Of a stretch of DNA of 64,000 nucleotides, positions 16,442 to 25,018 are shown piece after piece. The number at the start of each line of letters is the position of its first letter. Positions within the stretch are counted from its first letter, which is position 1. The translations under genes and the position numbers were made by a program. This DNA comes from QYQD01 sp040754095. GTDB taxonomy: Bacteria > Desulfobacterota > QYQD01. The notes under the pieces were generated by a model, which did not search any database, was not told the DNA's origin, and saw nothing but the letters and a program-made list of their open reading frames with translations. The stretch is from the NCBI GenBank assembly GCA_040754095.1, contig JBFMFO010000006.1:1-64000 (forward strand), in the 5' to 3' direction.

Positions 16442-17857
16442 ATGCCGTTCCAAAAACAACCGGATTGCAAACACGAGATTATCTTAGACAGCATAGCGGA
16501 TGGTGTATTTACCGTAGATCTGGAATGGAAGATTACCTCCTTCAACCGTGCGGCTGAGAAGATTACCGGCATACCAAGGGAAGAGGCCCTGGGCCGCTTA
16601 TGCAGCGATGTTTTTCGGGCCAATATCTGCGAGACGGATTGCGCCTTAAAAAAAACTATGTTGACCAAAAGGCCAATCATCAATAAGCCTGTCTATATAA
16701 TAAACGACCGGGGTAAAAAAATTCCAATAAGCGTCAGCACGACTGTATTTAAAAATGAACGCGGGAAAATCATAGGCGGTGTGGAGACCTTCCGGGACCT
16801 TTCTATGGTTGAGGAACTGCGGAAAGAATTGACCAAACGGCACCGTCTGGACGACATTATCAGTAAAAATCACGCGATGCAGAAGATTTTTGCCATCTTG
16901 CCGGAAATAGCCGCCAGTGAAAGCACCGTCCTTATTGAAGGCCCCAGCGGCTCCGGCAAGGAACTCTTTGCCAAGGCCATTCATAACCTAAGCCAGCGCC
17001 GCAAAAAGCCGTTTGTTGCAGTAAACTGTGCTGCGATGCCGGATACTCTTTTGGAATCGGAGCTTTTTGGTTACGTAGCCGGGGCCTTTACTGATGCCAA
17101 GAAGAATAAGCCGGGCAGATTTGCCCTGGCCCAGGGAGGGACCATCTTCCTGGATGAAATCAGCGACATTTCTCCGGCCCTTCAGATTCGGCTCTTGCGG
17201 GTCCTGCAGGAAAGGGAATTTGAACCCTTGGGGGGTACAAGACCAATTAAGGCTGATGTGCGTGTACTGGTCTCCACCAACAAAAGCCTGGAAGTCCTGG
17301 TGAAAGAAGGAAGATTTCGGGAGGACCTCTACTACCGCATCAACGTGATGAAGATCATCCTGCCGCCACTTTTAGAACGGAAAGAGGATATACCCCTGTT
17401 GATTGACCATATAATCGATCGTTTTAACCGGTTACGAGGAAAGGATATTTCCGGGATGTCGGAAGAGACACTCGCCATCCTTATGCATCATGATTATCCC
17501 GGAAATGTTCGCGAACTGGAAAACATAATTGAACATGCCTTTATACTTTGCAAGTCCGGACTTATTAACCCAAGCCACTTACCTTCCCATCTAATACCAA
17601 AGGAGTCAGGTCAAGTGTTCTCCCAGGTCGAAGATATGCATGGGCATGCGAATCTGTCCGCCCCGGCGGATCTGCCTATGGCACGACCGGTAAGGGCCAG
17701 TTTAACTGCAATGGAACGCCGGTTCATTTATGAGACCCTTATGAGTAACAATTGGAGCCGGTTGGCCACAGCCCGGGAGCTTGGCATCAATAAAACCACA
17801 TTATGGCGTAAAATGAAGAAGCTGAATATCAGTGCGCCGAAGCCGGGTCAGAGGTGA
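16442..17857 (+). CDS. PAS / AAA+ / Fis sigma-54-dependent activator
   Basis: A 471-residue enhancer-binding protein. A PAS domain spans about residues 10-120 and holds three close Cys (C54, C63, C67) that could serve redox or metal sensing. The AAA+ core runs about 138-375 with Walker A EGPSGSGK (166-173), Walker B TIFLDE (234-239) and DYPGNVREL. The L1 loop reads GAFTDA (214-219) where most family members have GAFTGA. The Fis-type HTH is LATARELGINKTTLWRKMKK near 441-460. There is no receiver domain, so it is a one-component sensor. Its place next to a sigma-54 promoter-bearing tmc operon suggests it activates that operon. Confidence 0.88.
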   Translation: MPFQKQPDCKHEIILDSIADGVFTVDLEWKITSFNRAAEKITGIPREEALGRLCSDVFRANICETDCALKKTMLTKRPIINKPVYIINDRGKKIPISVSTTVFKNERGKIIGGVETFRDLSMVEELRKELTKRHRLDDIISKNHAMQKIFAILPEIAASESTVLIEGPSGSGKELFAKAIHNLSQRRKKPFVAVNCAAMPDTLLESELFGYVAGAFTDAKKNKPGRFALAQGGTIFLDEISDISPALQIRLLRVLQEREFEPLGGTRPIKADVRVLVSTNKSLEVLVKEGRFREDLYYRINVMKIILPPLLERKEDIPLLIDHIIDRFNRLRGKDISGMSEETLAILMHHDYPGNVRELENIIEHAFILCKSGLINPSHLPSHLIPKESGQVFSQVEDMHGHANLSAPADLPMARPVRASLTAMERRFIYETLMSNNWSRLATARELGINKTTLWRKMKKLNISAPKPGQR

Positions 17858-17862
17858 GCGTT

Positions 17863-18198
17863 ATGGAGAGATTCCGTAATTATGCAGACAAAACTGTTGT
17901 TATGGAGAAGGTTAAGGAGGCAGTGGCGCAAAATGCCTACGGGCTGGCCGGCCGGTACCTGCCTGATCCACCGGAAGATTTTGATGAATTTGAGTTTATC
18001 ACTGACTGGGATGGAGAAAATAAATTGGCGTTGATGGTGACCGTGGAGATGATGAAGATTAAAAGGATATTTTTGGGGATATCGTCCACTGAGAATCCTG
18101 ACTTGATTAGAGGTTTATCCGATACAGAGCTGAAAGAACTCCTGGAGAAAAAAGGGGACGTATTCGTAAGCTTTTTCGATCATATTACTCAAGGCTAG
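17863..18198 (+). CDS. hypothetical protein after the sigma-54 activator
   Basis: I do not recognise this 111-residue acidic protein. The frame opens at GTG 17854, overlapping the preceding stop, but ATG 17863 (MERFRNYADK) is the more likely start. It has a helical N-terminus, a PDPPEDFDEFEFITDWDGENKLALMVTVEMM beta-like middle and a C-terminal helix. No signal peptide, no membrane segment and no Cys. It is probably co-transcribed with the activator and its 3' end overlaps the convergent gene by 14 bases. Confidence 0.6.
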   Translation: MERFRNYADKTVVMEKVKEAVAQNAYGLAGRYLPDPPEDFDEFEFITDWDGENKLALMVTVEMMKIKRIFLGISSTENPDLIRGLSDTELKELLEKKGDVFVSFFDHITQG

Positions 18199-18682
18199 CC
18201 CGGCTGCCTGCCAGGATCAGATTGGATTCCAATTCCTGTTCTTCCTTTATTTGCCTTGTTAGCCCCACGGTTTCCAGTAATTCCAGAGTGATATGAATGG
18301 CGCCGACAATAAGCGGGGAACAGACCTCAGCCGGTATTTTTGAAGGATCATGATCCAGGATGTCGGCGCACCGGTTGCCGGGATATTTCTCGATTAACTT
18401 ATTAAATCTGGCCTCCAGCTCTTCGATCAACAGATAAACACCTCTATCTATCTTATCCACGGCAGCAAAGGTCAAAAGACACGCCGCTCCGGTAAGGGCG
18501 CCGCAGGTTACCCCCTGGAAGCCCATAGCGCCGACCAGTCCGCCGGCTGCCTTGATTACATCATGGTTGTACATGCCCAGTTCCCGGAGTCCTATATCAA
18601 TAACGATCTGGCTGCATAGGAGTCCCCGTGCCGCCGCCTTTTTTACTTCTTCGTGGATGTATTCAATTGATAGTGCCCCCAT
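18185..18682 (-). CDS. C-GCAxxG-C-C family protein
   Basis: A 165-residue protein with the spaced cysteines of the C-GCAxxG-C-C family: C in GLLCSQIV near residue 20, VTCGALTGAACLL near 57-69, NRCADIL near 121 and EVCSPLIVG near 138. Family members are small, probably redox or metal-binding, and frequent in anaerobes including Desulfobacterota; their function is not established. The gene is convergent with 17863 and its ATG at 18682 is preceded by GAGGGGAAAA. Placement next to electron-transfer genes fits a redox role. Confidence 0.78.
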   Translation of the reverse strand: MGALSIEYIHEEVKKAAARGLLCSQIVIDIGLRELGMYNHDVIKAAGGLVGAMGFQGVTCGALTGAACLLTFAAVDKIDRGVYLLIEELEARFNKLIEKYPGNRCADILDHDPSKIPAEVCSPLIVGAIHITLELLETVGLTRQIKEEQELESNLILAGSRASLE

Positions 18683-18866
18683 TTTCCCCTCGTTTTAAAT
18701 ATCCCTGAAATTCATCACCTATATAGGACGGTTACATATAATGGATGTCATTGCCACGGTCAAGCTTTTTTTGTCGCAGCGAAATTATCTGATAAGGGAG
18801 TTTACTTTATTAACAGATATGTGATAAAAGAAATCGTTATGTGCAGCTTAACCGGAGGCGAAGGGA

Positions 18867-21329
18867 ATGACAGTAGAAAACACTTCCTCAGCAGTAAATA
18901 AACCGCGCATAGGCGTGTGGATATGTGATTGTCAGGGGCGCGTTTCCACGAACGTAGATACCGTGTCCCTTGTTGAGAGGGCGCGAGAGATGGACGGCGT
19001 GGTCACGGTGAGGCGCGTGGATGCGCTGTGCAACACAGAGGAACTGGCCCGGCTCCGGGCCGAACTTAAGGAGAACAACATCAATCGGTTCCTTTTTGCC
19101 GGATGTTCTGCGCGGTCGTCGCTCCGTTTTCCCGAACAGCAGATCAGCGCCGTGCTGGAAAGCACAGAGATAGACAAGGCCATGTTCGAGGTGGCGAACA
19201 TCCGGGAACAGTGCGCCTGGGTTCATGACGACCGGAAGGCAGCGACGGCCAAGGCCCTTGACGTGCTCCGCATGGCCTATGTCCGGTTGAAATTGGACAC
19301 CCCGCGGGCGCCGGCGACTAAAATCGTACCCAGGTCCCTGGTTATAGGCGGCGGGCCGGCCGGTTTACAGACCGCCCAGGATCTTGCAGTCCTTGGTCAG
19401 CAGGTAACACTGGTAGAACAGGCTTCATACCTGGGGGGACGCATGTGTCAGATTCCCTTTCTCTTCCAGACCGAAAACTGGCCCGGGCGTTGCGTGAGTA
19501 CCTGCGTAGGTCCGGTTCAGGCCGCAGGCAGCATGTTCCACCCGAATGTGGAATGCCTTACATCTTCGGAGGTTGCTGATATCGAAAGAGTTGATGGGAA
19601 TTTTCGGGCGCGCCTTCGATTAGGTGCCCGTTTTGTGGATACGGAAAAATGTATTTCCTGTGGGAAGTGTGCCGAAGTATGTCCGGAGGAGATAGAGAGT
19701 GAGTTCGATGAAGGGCTGTTTAGCAGAAAGGCCATAGATAAAGATTTTCCGCGCGCAGTGCCGGATGCCTATAATATCCTGGAGCGAGCGTGCACCATGT
19801 GCGGGAAATGTGTCGAGGTATGTCCGGCCGGGGCTATTAATCTTGCGGCGCAGGCGGAAGAAAAAGAAGAGGATTTCGGCGCTGTCTTTCTCTCTACAGG
19901 ATTTGACACCTACGACCTTAGCCGGAACCATGAGTTTAACTATGGCCTCCCCGATGTAATGTCGGGCATGGAATTTGAGCGGCTCCTCGACCGCGGAGTT
20001 CTACGCCCTTCGAACGGTCAGACTCCCCGACATATTGTCTTTGTGCTCTGCGCCGGATCAAGGGCGACCAGAGACAAGAGAGGAGAGGGCGTTTCGTACT
20101 GCTCGAAGACCTGTTGCGGAATTACCATGAAACAGGTTGAGCGGCTGGGTCTCACCATGAATGAGACGGATATTACCGTGATCTACTATTATGATATAAG
20201 GGCCTACGAGAGGACCTTCGAGGCCATGTATGATCACGTGAAAAGGATGGGTATCGATTTTTTGCAGGGGGAGATTGAAGGGATCACCGGGAGTGACGAT
20301 GGGGTAAAGATTCGTGTCGCGCGACTGGAAGACGGATCTACTTCCGCCGGCGCTGCGCACACTTTTGATGCCGAAGGTTTTGTCACCCTGGACGCCGATC
20401 TGGTTGTCCTGGCCTCTGCCCAGACGCCCCGGAGAGAGGCACAGCCGCTGGTTCGTAAACTCGGCCTCCAGACCGACCAGTTCGGGTTTCCCATGGAAAA
20501 CCAGCCGCGTATTTTCCGGCCCACAGAGTCCTTCGTGGACCGGGTGTATGTGGTCGGCGCTGCCGCCGGTCCGAAGGTCGTGCAGCAGAGTGTGGAGCAG
20601 GGCAGCGCCGCAGCGATGAAGGCCGCTCCCCACCTCATCAAAGGGGAAAAGGATCTCCTGAAGTTTGTGAGCCGCATTGATCCGGCCGCCTGTGTTCGTT
20701 GCCGGATCTGTGAGACGGTTTGCCCGCACGGGGCTATTAAGATTACGGAAAAGGGGGCGCTGAGTGATCCGGCATTTTGCCAGGGCTGCGGTTTTTGTAT
20801 CGCGGCCTGTCCTACGCATGCTGCGGAGCTGATCAACTTCACGGAACAGCAGATTCTCGATCAGATCGATGTTGCCTTTCAGGGCGTACCCCCCGGCGCG
20901 CCCAAGATTCTGGCCCTGCTCTGTTACTGGTGTTCCTACTGTGGGGCGGACCTTGCCGGAGCGAGCGGTTTGAAGCTCCCGGTTAACTACCGCAGCATCC
21001 GTATCCGGTGTTCTTCGTCGGTGAATTCTGCGCTTGTTATGGAGATGTTCCGGCGCGGGGTGGACGGCATCTTTGTAGGTGGATGTCCGCCCGGGAGTTG
21101 TCATCACGTGAACGGAAACTACCTGACAGACAAGAGGACGTCCCTGATGCAGAAACTTATGGCCCAACTGGGGCTGAGTGAGAAGCGGCTGAAGTTTGAT
21201 TACATAGGGGTCCCGCACTCGCAGAAGTTTGCCGATACCATAACTGCAATGGACCGCGACCTGCGTGAACTTGGCCCCAATCCGGTGGCCGTGAACACCA
21301 GTGAGAGGAGTGAGACTCATGGCAGATAA
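18867..21329 (+). CDS. HdrA-like flavoprotein fused to MvhD domain
   Basis: An 820-residue fusion. The N-terminal HdrA cluster domain has VWICDCQG, ALCNTEEL, FAGCSAR and NIREQCAWVH. The FAD Rossmann motif VIGGGPAGLQTAQDL is near residue 155. Two ferredoxin clusters CISCGKCAEVCP and CTMCGKCVEVCP are inserted near 260-320, and CVRCRICETVCPHGAI and CQGCGFCIAACP near 610-650. The last 140 residues (LALLCYWCSYCGADLAG, then IRIRCSSSV and GGCPPGSCHH) are MvhD, which joins hydrogenase to HdrA. HdrA is the flavin-based electron-bifurcating subunit. The hydrogenase genes follow; no HdrB or HdrC gene does. Strong GGAGGCGAAGG ribosome site. Confidence 0.9.
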   Translation: MTVENTSSAVNKPRIGVWICDCQGRVSTNVDTVSLVERAREMDGVVTVRRVDALCNTEELARLRAELKENNINRFLFAGCSARSSLRFPEQQISAVLESTEIDKAMFEVANIREQCAWVHDDRKAATAKALDVLRMAYVRLKLDTPRAPATKIVPRSLVIGGGPAGLQTAQDLAVLGQQVTLVEQASYLGGRMCQIPFLFQTENWPGRCVSTCVGPVQAAGSMFHPNVECLTSSEVADIERVDGNFRARLRLGARFVDTEKCISCGKCAEVCPEEIESEFDEGLFSRKAIDKDFPRAVPDAYNILERACTMCGKCVEVCPAGAINLAAQAEEKEEDFGAVFLSTGFDTYDLSRNHEFNYGLPDVMSGMEFERLLDRGVLRPSNGQTPRHIVFVLCAGSRATRDKRGEGVSYCSKTCCGITMKQVERLGLTMNETDITVIYYYDIRAYERTFEAMYDHVKRMGIDFLQGEIEGITGSDDGVKIRVARLEDGSTSAGAAHTFDAEGFVTLDADLVVLASAQTPRREAQPLVRKLGLQTDQFGFPMENQPRIFRPTESFVDRVYVVGAAAGPKVVQQSVEQGSAAAMKAAPHLIKGEKDLLKFVSRIDPAACVRCRICETVCPHGAIKITEKGALSDPAFCQGCGFCIAACPTHAAELINFTEQQILDQIDVAFQGVPPGAPKILALLCYWCSYCGADLAGASGLKLPVNYRSIRIRCSSSVNSALVMEMFRRGVDGIFVGGCPPGSCHHVNGNYLTDKRTSLMQKLMAQLGLSEKRLKFDYIGVPHSQKFADTITAMDRDLRELGPNPVAVNTSERSETHGR

Positions 21330-22332
21330 GAAAAAGATTGTGATGAACTGGGCGAGCGCTTGCGGGGGCTGTGACGTCTCTCTCCTTGATATCGAGGAGA
21401 AGATATTCAGTGTCCTGGATATCGCGGATATTCTCTACTGGCCGGTAGCCATGGACTTTAAGCGGCAGGATGTGCTGGCCCTGGGCCCGGGAAGTATTGA
21501 CATTGGTCTTTTCAACGGGGCCGTGCGCAGTTCAGAACAATTGGAAGACGCCCTGATGTTGCGTGAGCGCTGTAAGGTCTTGATTGCTTACGGCGCTTGT
21601 GCCTGCTTTGGCGGGATTCCGGGCTTGGCGAACGTCTCTGACCGGGCGGGCATTTTTGAGGTGGCCTACCACGAGACGCCATCTACGGTCAATCCAGAGG
21701 GCGTGGACCCACAAACGGTGTGCCTGGTGCCTGAAGGAGAGGTCACTCTTCCCGAGTTTTTTGACACGGTGTACGCCTTAAATCAGGTGGTAAGGGTCGA
21801 TTACTATCTGCCCGGGTGTCCCCCTACCGAGGAGCGCATTCTTGATGCCGTAAACATAATCTCCGCCTATGCCCATTCCGGGGAGCTTCCGCCTCCCGGG
21901 ACGGTGGTTGCTTCGCAAAAGGCGCTCTGTGATGAGTGCCCGCGGGTCAGTACGCGAACCGGCGCGAGGATAGCCAGGATTAACCGGCCGCACGAGATAA
22001 TCGCCGACCCCGGTCTTTGCTTCCTGGAGCAGGGAGTCCTCTGTATGGGGCCGTTTACCCGGGGTGGCTGCGGCGGGAAATGTATTAACGCGAATATGCC
22101 CTGTCGCGGCTGTTTCGGACCGACGGAAAGGATGCTGGACCCCGGCGCGGAGGCCCTGTCTGCCTTTGGATCAATCGTCGGCGCGGGGGGCGAGGATGCC
22201 CTGACCATACCGGAGATGAAGGCGGCGGTGAACAGCATCAAGGATCCGGTGGGGACTTTTTACCGGTTTACCTTGCCCACCGCCATTATCAACCGGACCC
22301 TCAAGGACGGTCGCAATAAGGTAAAAAAGTAG
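21319..22332 (+). CDS. mvhG: Mvh-type [NiFe] hydrogenase small subunit
   Basis: A 337-residue small subunit. It starts at ATG 21319 inside the end of hdrA; a longer frame from 21301 lacks a better ribosome site. SACGGCDVSLLD gives the proximal-cluster CxxC, ACACFGGIPG and PGCPPTEERI give its other ligands, and the C-terminal CMGPFTRGGCGGKCINANMPCRGCFGP supplies two more clusters. No Tat signal is present, so it is cytoplasmic, as for F420-non-reducing hydrogenases. It passes electrons from the large subunit to MvhD on the upstream fusion. Confidence 0.9.
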   Translation: MADKKKIVMNWASACGGCDVSLLDIEEKIFSVLDIADILYWPVAMDFKRQDVLALGPGSIDIGLFNGAVRSSEQLEDALMLRERCKVLIAYGACACFGGIPGLANVSDRAGIFEVAYHETPSTVNPEGVDPQTVCLVPEGEVTLPEFFDTVYALNQVVRVDYYLPGCPPTEERILDAVNIISAYAHSGELPPPGTVVASQKALCDECPRVSTRTGARIARINRPHEIIADPGLCFLEQGVLCMGPFTRGGCGGKCINANMPCRGCFGPTERMLDPGAEALSAFGSIVGAGGEDALTIPEMKAAVNSIKDPVGTFYRFTLPTAIINRTLKDGRNKVKK

Positions 22333-22339
22333 GGTAACA

Positions 22340-22498
22340 ATTTAGCGCTTTTAAAAATGCGCTAAATCTCATTGCAAAATGGAAAATGCAACATGGAAAA
22401 TGTAAAATTTCGGACAAAAACCATCAACATTTTGAATTTTGCACTTTGAATCTTGCATTTTGAATTGAAGTTTAGCCAGTTTTTCAAAAGGCTAAACT
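22340..22498. repeat. palindromic spacer inside the mvh operon
   Basis: Two hairpins bracket the spacer: ATTTAGCGC/GCGCTAAAT (22340-22348, 22359-22367) and AGTTTAGCC/GGCTAAACT (22469-22477, 22490-22498). Between them lie degenerate runs of GCAAAATGGAAAATG followed by the complementary-looking ATTTTGCA and CTTTGAATCTTGCATTTTG. The whole stretch could fold on itself. It may be a small mobile palindrome or an RNA-processing site. Confidence 0.6.
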
Positions 22499-22523
22499 GA
22501 TACAAAGTAGGGAGACTATCAGC

Positions 22524-23993
22524 ATGGCACAGAAGATTACCATCTCTCCGATAACCAGACTGGAAGGACATGGAAAGATCGATATCTTCCTTGATGACCA
22601 GGGAAATGTCAGCGATACCTACTTCCAGGTAGTAGAGCTGCGGGGTTTTGAAAAGTTCTGTCAGGATCGCCCGGTGGAGGAGTTGCCGCGCATCATGCCC
22701 AAGATCTGCGGTGTCTGCCCCGGCGCTCATCACATGGCCTCTTCCAAGGCGGCGGATGCGGTTTATAATGTGAAGATTCCAACGGCGGCGCGTAAGTTGC
22801 GGGAACTCTTCTATAACGCGCATATCGCCCATAGTCATATCCTCCATTTCTTTGCCCTGGCTGCCCCGGATTTTATCCCCGGGGCTGAGGCCGATCCGGC
22901 GAGAAGAAACGTTATCGGCCTGATTGATGCCGTGGGCAAGGATGTCGGGGTCGAGGTGTTGAAGAACCGGGGGTATGCCCAGAAGATCCAAGGCATTATT
23001 GCCGGCCATCCGATCCATCCTGTGGCCTCCATCCCCGGCGGGATGTCAAAGCCGTTGACCGGGGACGAGAGAAGAGAGATCGAACAGATAGGGAGGTCTC
23101 TGGTTGCCTTTGCGCAGAAGAGCCTCAAAATCTTTGATGACCTCGTACTTGCTAATAAGAAATATGCCGAATTGATCCTGAGCGATATCTATCATCATGA
23201 AACGTATTATGCCGGCCTTGTCGATACCAGGGGGCACGTAAACTTCTACGACGGCCGGATACGGGTTGTGGGTCCCAATGGTAAGGAATTTGTCACATTT
23301 GATGCGGCAGATTACCTCCAGCACATCGGAGAACGTGTGGAGCCGTGGTCTTATCTGAAATTTCCCTATCTGAAGGCGGTAGGCTGGAAAGGGCTCGTGG
23401 ACGGACCGGAGAGCGGGGTTTACCGGGTCAATTCCCTGGCCCGTCTGAATGTGGCGGAGGGCATGGCAACACCCCTTGCACAGGAGGCTTATGAGAAGTT
23501 CTTTGCCTTTTTCGGTCTAAAACCCGTCCATAATACCCTGGCCTTCCACTGGGCACGGTTGATAGAGAACCTTTTTGCCTGCGAGGAGGTCCTCCGGCTG
23601 TCTCAGGACCCGGAGATTACCGATCCAAAGGTGCGTACCCTGCCCACGGAAAAGCCCACTGAAGGAGTAGGGGTTGTAGAAGCAGCCCGGGGCACGCTTT
23701 ATCACCACTACATCACCGATGAACAGGGAATCGTCAAAAAGGTGAACCTGATTGTGGCTACCGTACAAAACAATGCCGCCATGGGCATGTCGGTCAGGAA
23801 GGCGGCCGGGAAGCTGATCAAGAATGGCCAGGTAGATAACCGGTTGCTGGATATGGTAGAGATGGCCTTCCGGGCCTATGATCCATGCCTGGCCTGTGCC
23901 ACCCATTGTCTGCCCGGGCAGATGCCGTTGGAGGTCAGACTGATCCAACAGGGGAACCCAATCAAAACCCTGGCCAGAAATATGAGTAAATAG
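22524..23993 (+). CDS. mvhA: Mvh-type [NiFe] hydrogenase large subunit
   Basis: A 489-residue large subunit. The N-terminal ITRLEGHGKIDIFLD and ICGVCPGAHHMASSKAAD (about residues 60-78) and the C-terminal DPCLACATHCLPGQMPLEV hold the two CxxC pairs that bind the Ni-Fe site. The maturation-type tail follows the last CxxH. GTAGGGAG precedes ATG. With mvhG and the HdrA-MvhD fusion it should oxidise or make H2 and feed an HdrA flavin-based bifurcation. The HdrB/C acceptor subunits are not here. Confidence 0.9.
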   Translation: MAQKITISPITRLEGHGKIDIFLDDQGNVSDTYFQVVELRGFEKFCQDRPVEELPRIMPKICGVCPGAHHMASSKAADAVYNVKIPTAARKLRELFYNAHIAHSHILHFFALAAPDFIPGAEADPARRNVIGLIDAVGKDVGVEVLKNRGYAQKIQGIIAGHPIHPVASIPGGMSKPLTGDERREIEQIGRSLVAFAQKSLKIFDDLVLANKKYAELILSDIYHHETYYAGLVDTRGHVNFYDGRIRVVGPNGKEFVTFDAADYLQHIGERVEPWSYLKFPYLKAVGWKGLVDGPESGVYRVNSLARLNVAEGMATPLAQEAYEKFFAFFGLKPVHNTLAFHWARLIENLFACEEVLRLSQDPEITDPKVRTLPTEKPTEGVGVVEAARGTLYHHYITDEQGIVKKVNLIVATVQNNAAMGMSVRKAAGKLIKNGQVDNRLLDMVEMAFRAYDPCLACATHCLPGQMPLEVRLIQQGNPIKTLARNMSK

Positions 23994-24178
23994 CAGGGCA
24001 GTGCCAAAGCCGCAAAAAGAATAAAATTTGGAACTCAGGAACTCATAAAAAAATACTGTCCTATTCCTGATTTTTCGCCTCGGCGAATCTGCCTATGGCA
24101 CGACTTGATTTCCAGATTTTCATTTTCCATCCGCGGTCTTTGCGCCTTTGCGTGAGGAATTGACTTTTTATGAAACCA
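23994..24178. other. spacer without gene
   Basis: A short degenerate motif GGAACTCAGGAACTC is at about 24031-24045, and a GTCTTTGCGCCTTTGCGTGAG run near 24138. Both belong to the class of intergenic micro-repeats seen throughout the window. No terminator is seen for mvhA. Confidence 0.5.
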
Positions 24179-24682
24179 TCATTTTTTATGATCTTTCAGG
24201 ATTTTTCCCAGTCGCCCCTCGACATATTCTATGGCTGCCTGTAAGTCCGACGGCGAAAGTTTCTTGATGCCGGCAGTCCATGTGTTCACTTCTTCCTCGC
24301 TGAGATTGAGTAATTTCGCGACATAAAACGTATCCACCTGGCCATTATCTCCGAGAAACCCACACCCTCCAGCCGTACCCAAAAATTCATCTTTATAAAA
24401 AATCGGCACAACAAATTTGGTAAACCCGGCATCACATTCCCCGACTGCAGGCTTTTTGGTTTCCTGGGCCAGCCCCGCCAAATGCCTGTGGGCAGTCGCA
24501 CAGACCGCCCGGCTCTGTTCGCCTGCTTTAATGCTTGGGCAGATTTTGTTTGCCGGGGCAGGAGTGGCAGCGACAAGCAGGCCCTGTTTGTCGTTTACAC
24601 TGCCGTTCATCCCGAATCTTTTATTAATTTCCTCAGCCAATTCTTTCCAGCCTTGCACTGATAAAATATCCGTTAACTCCAT
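24179..24682 (-). CDS. stand-alone PocR sensory domain protein
   Basis: A 167-residue protein matching the PocR ligand-binding domain, usually the N-terminal sensor of regulators. Visible landmarks are the opening helix LSVQGWKELAEEINKRFGM, CPSIKAGEQSRAVCATAHRHLAGLA with its Cys pair, GECDAGFTKFVVPIFYKDEFLGTAGGCGFL, and a final helix. The conserved Cys may bind a metal or corrinoid-like ligand. No kinase, HTH or receiver domain is fused, so it must act through a partner protein. A repeat element starts 21 bases upstream of its ATG. Confidence 0.82.
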   Translation of the reverse strand: MELTDILSVQGWKELAEEINKRFGMNGSVNDKQGLLVAATPAPANKICPSIKAGEQSRAVCATAHRHLAGLAQETKKPAVGECDAGFTKFVVPIFYKDEFLGTAGGCGFLGDNGQVDTFYVAKLLNLSEEEVNTWTAGIKKLSPSDLQAAIEYVEGRLGKILKDHKK

Positions 24683-24703
24683 TTACGCACCTCGCATAAC
24701 TTA

Positions 24704-24848
24704 TTGAAGCTCCCCGCAGCCCGCCTCCGGCGGACGGGGAATCTCCGTATGTAGGGTAAAAAGCATAGTATTCGCTCGCTAACCCCGCCGCCCGCCAGGG
24801 TCGGACCTGGAATGGCAAGCAGCGGGGAATGCGCTCGCTATGCATGTT
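24704..24848 (-). repeat. two-hairpin 3'-end element, copy A
   Basis: Read on the minus strand it begins AACATGCATAGCGAGCGC, holds hairpin 1 (CCCCGCTGC...GCGGGG) with an inserted inner hairpin around CCAGGTCCGACCCTGG, then TTAGCGAGCGAATA, then hairpin 2 with an altered GC-rich loop, and ends GGGGAGCTTCAA. The other copies are at 45155 and 46497. It begins at the 3' end of the decayed yjbQ and supplies its stop codon. Confidence 0.85.
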
Positions 24849-25018
24849 CACCGATAATTTTTACGAGAACTCTTTTTTTTGCCTGCCGTCGAATTCTCCG
24901 TAGAATATCCTTTCCCAGGTACCAAAGTCCAACCGGCCTTCGGTTATGGCTACTACAACCTCACGCCCCATAATCTGGCGCCCCCTTCAAACCAGAGTTC
25001 TTTGCGATAGCTTTTCAT
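24838..25018 (-). pseudogene. yjbQ remnant with internal deletion and frameshift
   Basis: Read on the minus strand, ATG 25018 (with GGAGGCGAC before it) gives MKSYRKELWFEG, the start of YjbQ-family proteins. Shortly after, in another frame, comes IMGREVVVAITEGRLDFGTWERIFYGEFDGRQKK, the conserved C-terminus, so roughly 80 central codons and the catalytic His region are gone. An A8 tract at about 24872-24879 then shifts the frame again; with one more A it would read KKRVLVKIIGEHA, the family's normal end. The final TAG lies inside repeat copy A. The functional gene would have encoded a YjbQ protein of about 140 residues. Confidence 0.8.

Noticed and set aside
18748..18775. sigma-54 promoter TGCCACGGTCAAGCTT before hdrA
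   Set aside because: The GG is GC and the GC of the -12 element is displaced by one base.
20058..21320. long antisense open frame within hdrA
   Set aside because: It is the opposite-strand shadow of a GC-rich gene with clear Fe-S motifs. The antisense product has no recognisable motif or ribosome site. The same holds for the antisense frames in the aro genes.
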